Source: Symbiodinium kawagutii (Eukaryota > Sar > Dinophyceae > Suessiales > Symbiodiniaceae). Taken from it: a stretch of DNA of 64,000 bases. Below, piece after piece: positions 63,781-64,000 of this stretch (the first letter of the stretch is position 1; every line of letters begins with the position of its first letter). Position numbers and translations under genes: made by a program. The stretch is taken from the NCBI GenBank assembly GCA_009767595.1, contig VSDK01003948.1, positions 687,867-751,866 on the forward strand, in the 5' to 3' direction. The notes beneath the pieces were generated by a model that was not told where the DNA came from, searched no databases, and saw only the letters and a program-made list of their open reading frames with translations.

Positions 63781-63830
63781 CTCGGCCGAGTGAGATCTTC
63801 ATGGAGGGCAATCCCAAACTTTTGAACTAT

Positions 63831-63934
63831 ATGGTTGTTTCTCAAAATCAGGGACCCCAAAAATGGTTGGTTTATTGCTATAAATGACTATTATTGGATG
63901 ATTCAGGGATACCCCCATGTTGAGAAACCACCAT
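63831..63934. mobile_element. foldback element, family A copy 5
   Basis: The left end atggttgtttctcaaaatca pairs with the right end ttgagaaaccaccat. The clearest copy, 104 bp. Confidence 0.8.
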
Positions 63935-64000
63935 ATATTCAGCCTATTGTAGTATTTGATTGCCAATCATTATTAAGCTATTGGACTACTAATTTTATCA

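Larger units (their letters stand above)
62759..63750. other. intron with two foldback elements
   Basis: AT-rich. Holds family A copies at about 62,999-63,110 and 63,449-63,556. Confidence 0.6.

Overview
The window looks like nuclear DNA of a dinoflagellate, probably a Symbiodiniaceae-like alga. This is an inference from four things: very low gene density, introns that mostly use GC or GA instead of GT as donor with an AG|G acceptor, plant-type TTTAGGG telomere-like repeats, and a LINE whose second ORF opens with a GEATVPGP-type leader of the kind I know from dinoflagellate LINEs. All three host genes found lie on the minus strand.

The dominant feature is one myosin heavy-chain gene on the minus strand, running right to left from beyond position 64,000 to about 4,880. 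I reconstructed it exon by exon. There are 46 proposed exons of 22 to 157 nt, separated by introns from about 140 nt to 10.6 kb. Exons 1-27 (63,780 to 34,171) give about 640 residues of motor domain in the right order: IYTY and NPY, the P-loop GESGAGKTE, switch I NNNSSRFGK, switch II DIYGFE, NSFEQL, HYAG, the RCFKPNE segment, GYPNR and the converter. Exon lengths close the codon phase at each proposed junction. Exons 28-41 give a short lever arm, a charged helix and a coiled coil. Exons 42-46 are less certain. The first exons lie outside the window.

Two things sit inside its introns. A complete intronless BTB/BACK gene (38,375-40,042, same strand) lies in the intron between exons 19 and 20. 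An approximately 8-kb LINE (about 51,000-59,128, plus strand, antisense to the host gene) lies in the 10.6-kb intron between exons 9 and 10. The LINE encodes a large ORF1 with a Ulp1/C48-like cysteine-peptidase triad, an endonuclease-reverse transcriptase ORF2, and a CCHC-RNase H ORF that is frame-shifted relative to ORF2. ORF1 and ORF2 are in the same frame, separated by a single UGA followed by CUAG, a classical stop-codon readthrough context.

At the left end (1,711-2,892, minus) is an intronless secreted protein with two PAN/Apple domains.

The rest is intron or intergenic DNA made of degenerate AACCAT/ATGGTT motifs, microsatellites, a 94-bp tandem array that decays into GATA/GACA repeats (46.2-47.9 kb), a roughly 105-bp foldback element present at six or more sites, a second inverted-repeat family, and a 398-bp element with 31-bp terminal inverted repeats and a telomere-like core (43,416-43,813). 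Many introns begin GGTT/ATGG-rich and end AACC/CCAT-rich on the sense strand, so their ends could pair. A 10-N assembly gap lies at 36,365-36,374.
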